In this document: positions 62,773 to 64,000 of the stretch, one piece after another | Numbering within the stretch: position 1 is the stretch's first letter | Layout: every line of letters begins with the position of its first letter | DNA from: Vandiemenella viatica | Taxonomy: Eukaryota; Arthropoda; Insecta; Orthoptera; Morabidae | Length of the DNA: 64,000 bases | NCBI GenBank assembly: GCA_031002005.1 | Contig: CM061921.1 | Span: forward strand, 178,816,935 to 178,880,934 | Reading direction: 5' to 3' | Translations under genes and position numbers: made by a program | The notes under the pieces: generated by a model | Seen by the model: only the letters and a program-made list of their open reading frames with translations | Told to the model about the DNA's origin: nothing | The model's database searches: none

Positions 62773-64000
62773 TTAAATGTACAGTACACATTCTTTTAGG
62801 TTAGGCGCCTTACCGAAATTAATCATGCTTGAGAAAGGCCGATGCCAGTTCCGCTAGTCTAAACCGTCTGTTTTGCTGGAAAGATTAGATAAACGGAAAA
62901 TTAAAATAAAGCTACTTAGGATATTTCCATATTCGGAATTTTTAATGCTTATTTCGCTATTCCGAACTTTATATTTTGTCCACGTGAAATATTAATAGTC
63001 ACTTTTGACTTTCACGCTGTTAATTGGACTTGATTTGATACAAATCCTGAAATATTAAATGTTTTCCTGAGCCAGATAAATTAATACGCACCCGCGGAAG
63101 AATGAAGCGCCACTAGCAAGCACAATTTCTTGTCTTCGCAATCACAATGGATCGGACAGCGATACAAATATGGTGATATGCTTTCTAAGATGTATTTTGT
63201 GACATAAACGAAAAGGGTTTCAACATTTTGTGATGCATGAGTTCGATGTAACGTTTTACCTTAGGTAGTTGCATTATATCTTTTCTGAGCAGAAGTGTAG
63301 AGCGAGCGTAATATCGCTTTGTCTGTGTTGATCGGAGATCGCAAGTTATCTCATCAATGTATTTTACTTCTTTGTTTTGTGTATCTATCTGTAAAGGGTG
63401 GCTAACGTGCCATAGATAATGCCCTATAGAACACGAAACCTTGCCAGAAAGATTTGTTTAAATTGTGTTGGTCATCACAGAAATTAGGAATCTTAAGTTG
63501 AACGATTACAGATATACAGGAGAGTTTTCACAATACCTTGCTGTTATTTTGCTGACGATAGCGCGAGGTCGAAGAGCAAAAAGTTAAAGGCGACTGCATT
63601 TATAAAGGCTAAAGGGAAAAACTTTATTTACGGGATATATTCAATAATTCAGCTAACTTTGCAAGTTAAGGTAATTATATTTGATGCTAACTTCAATTGA
63701 AAAGGAATTTTGTATATGATAAATGCACAGATGGTGAAGACGTGAACAATAAGATTATTGGTGATATCGTCGTTTTTCCTGCTATATTTCTGCCCTTATT
63801 TGGTGGCCAGAGTGATCTCGAAGAATTGTTATTTGTTGACGTACGGACAAACCGAGATCGGGCCTCATAACGCCCGGAACTTAAAGCCGTTTCATACTAA
63901 GTAACGGTATCGAGGGAGCTGGGGACAGTTACCCTCGAACAGCTGAGCTCATTAGTGCAGGTAAGCAGTGGCTCAACCGGCAGTTTCCGAGAATTAGCAG
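62773..64000. other. no recognisable feature
   Basis: No ORF of note and no match by eye to the presumed 5' LTR upstream of 60,720. Confidence 0.35.

Overview
The window looks like repeat-rich, AT-leaning nuclear DNA from an insect. The element mix (Penelope-like, Jockey-like, RTE-like, Tc1, hAT- and Harbinger-like) and the tRNA-derived SINE whose body reads 'ccaggcgaatgccgggatgcttcctt' in spaced variants resemble large polyneopteran (orthopteroid) genomes. The taxon is inference. I found no convincing host protein-coding gene, rRNA or functional tRNA. Almost everything recognisable is mobile DNA, and most of it is decayed.

Layout. 1-13 kb: a foldback element (979-2127), hAT-like ends, a decayed MADF fragment, a LINE remnant (6.57-7.19 kb), a cluster of five SINE copies (7.5-10.7 kb) and a tight 73-bp hairpin (12.2 kb).

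13,172-23,885 is the centrepiece. It is a composite Penelope-like element (PLE) bracketed by a 14-bp direct repeat (tacctaaatttttg). It has a full minus-strand copy (RT plus GIY-YIG) between 272-bp pseudo-LTRs. A partial tandem copy follows and meets an inverted copy head-on in a perfect 700-bp palindrome. Each pseudo-LTR carries CCAAT and TATA motifs and a hammerhead-ribozyme-like core. Three younger insertions lie inside it: a nearly intact Jockey-like element (J1, 16,066-21,106, 12-bp TSD), a 123-bp oligo(A)-tailed insert (21,808-21,930), and a 1.65-kb element encoding only an ORF1/Gag-like protein (22,066-23,714, 15-bp TSD).

24.4-29.3 kb holds J2, a frameshifted relative of J1 with a 13-bp TSD. 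30-36 kb holds LINE and SINE remnants and two decayed Tc1-like transposons, followed by a G-poor tract (36.05-36.64 kb). 38.5 kb is a MITE, 39.0-41.0 kb an RTE-like LINE remnant, and 41.8-45.5 kb a third Jockey-like element (J3, 14-bp TSD) whose 3' end is cut off inside the RT and then polyadenylated. 45.5-50 kb is featureless to me. 50-57.5 kb has SINEs, two back-to-back Harbinger-like elements, a pogo-like TA-flanked element, a MADF-domain pseudogene, and a 47-bp minisatellite in which every unit but the first carries a Pol III B-box. 60.7-62.8 kb has a tRNA-Lys-type primer-binding site, a 453-aa coiled-coil Gag-like ORF and a polypurine tract, suggesting an LTR retrotransposon without pol.

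How the parts relate: the elements parasitise one another. J1, the 123-bp insert and the ORF1-only element all landed in the PLE, and the ORF1-only element now sits just downstream of the PLE promoter. J1 and J2 share ORF organisation, an ORF1/ORF2 start-stop overlap and a 3' terminal hairpin. Boundaries and TSDs were read directly from the sequence. Family names come from motif recognition without database searches.
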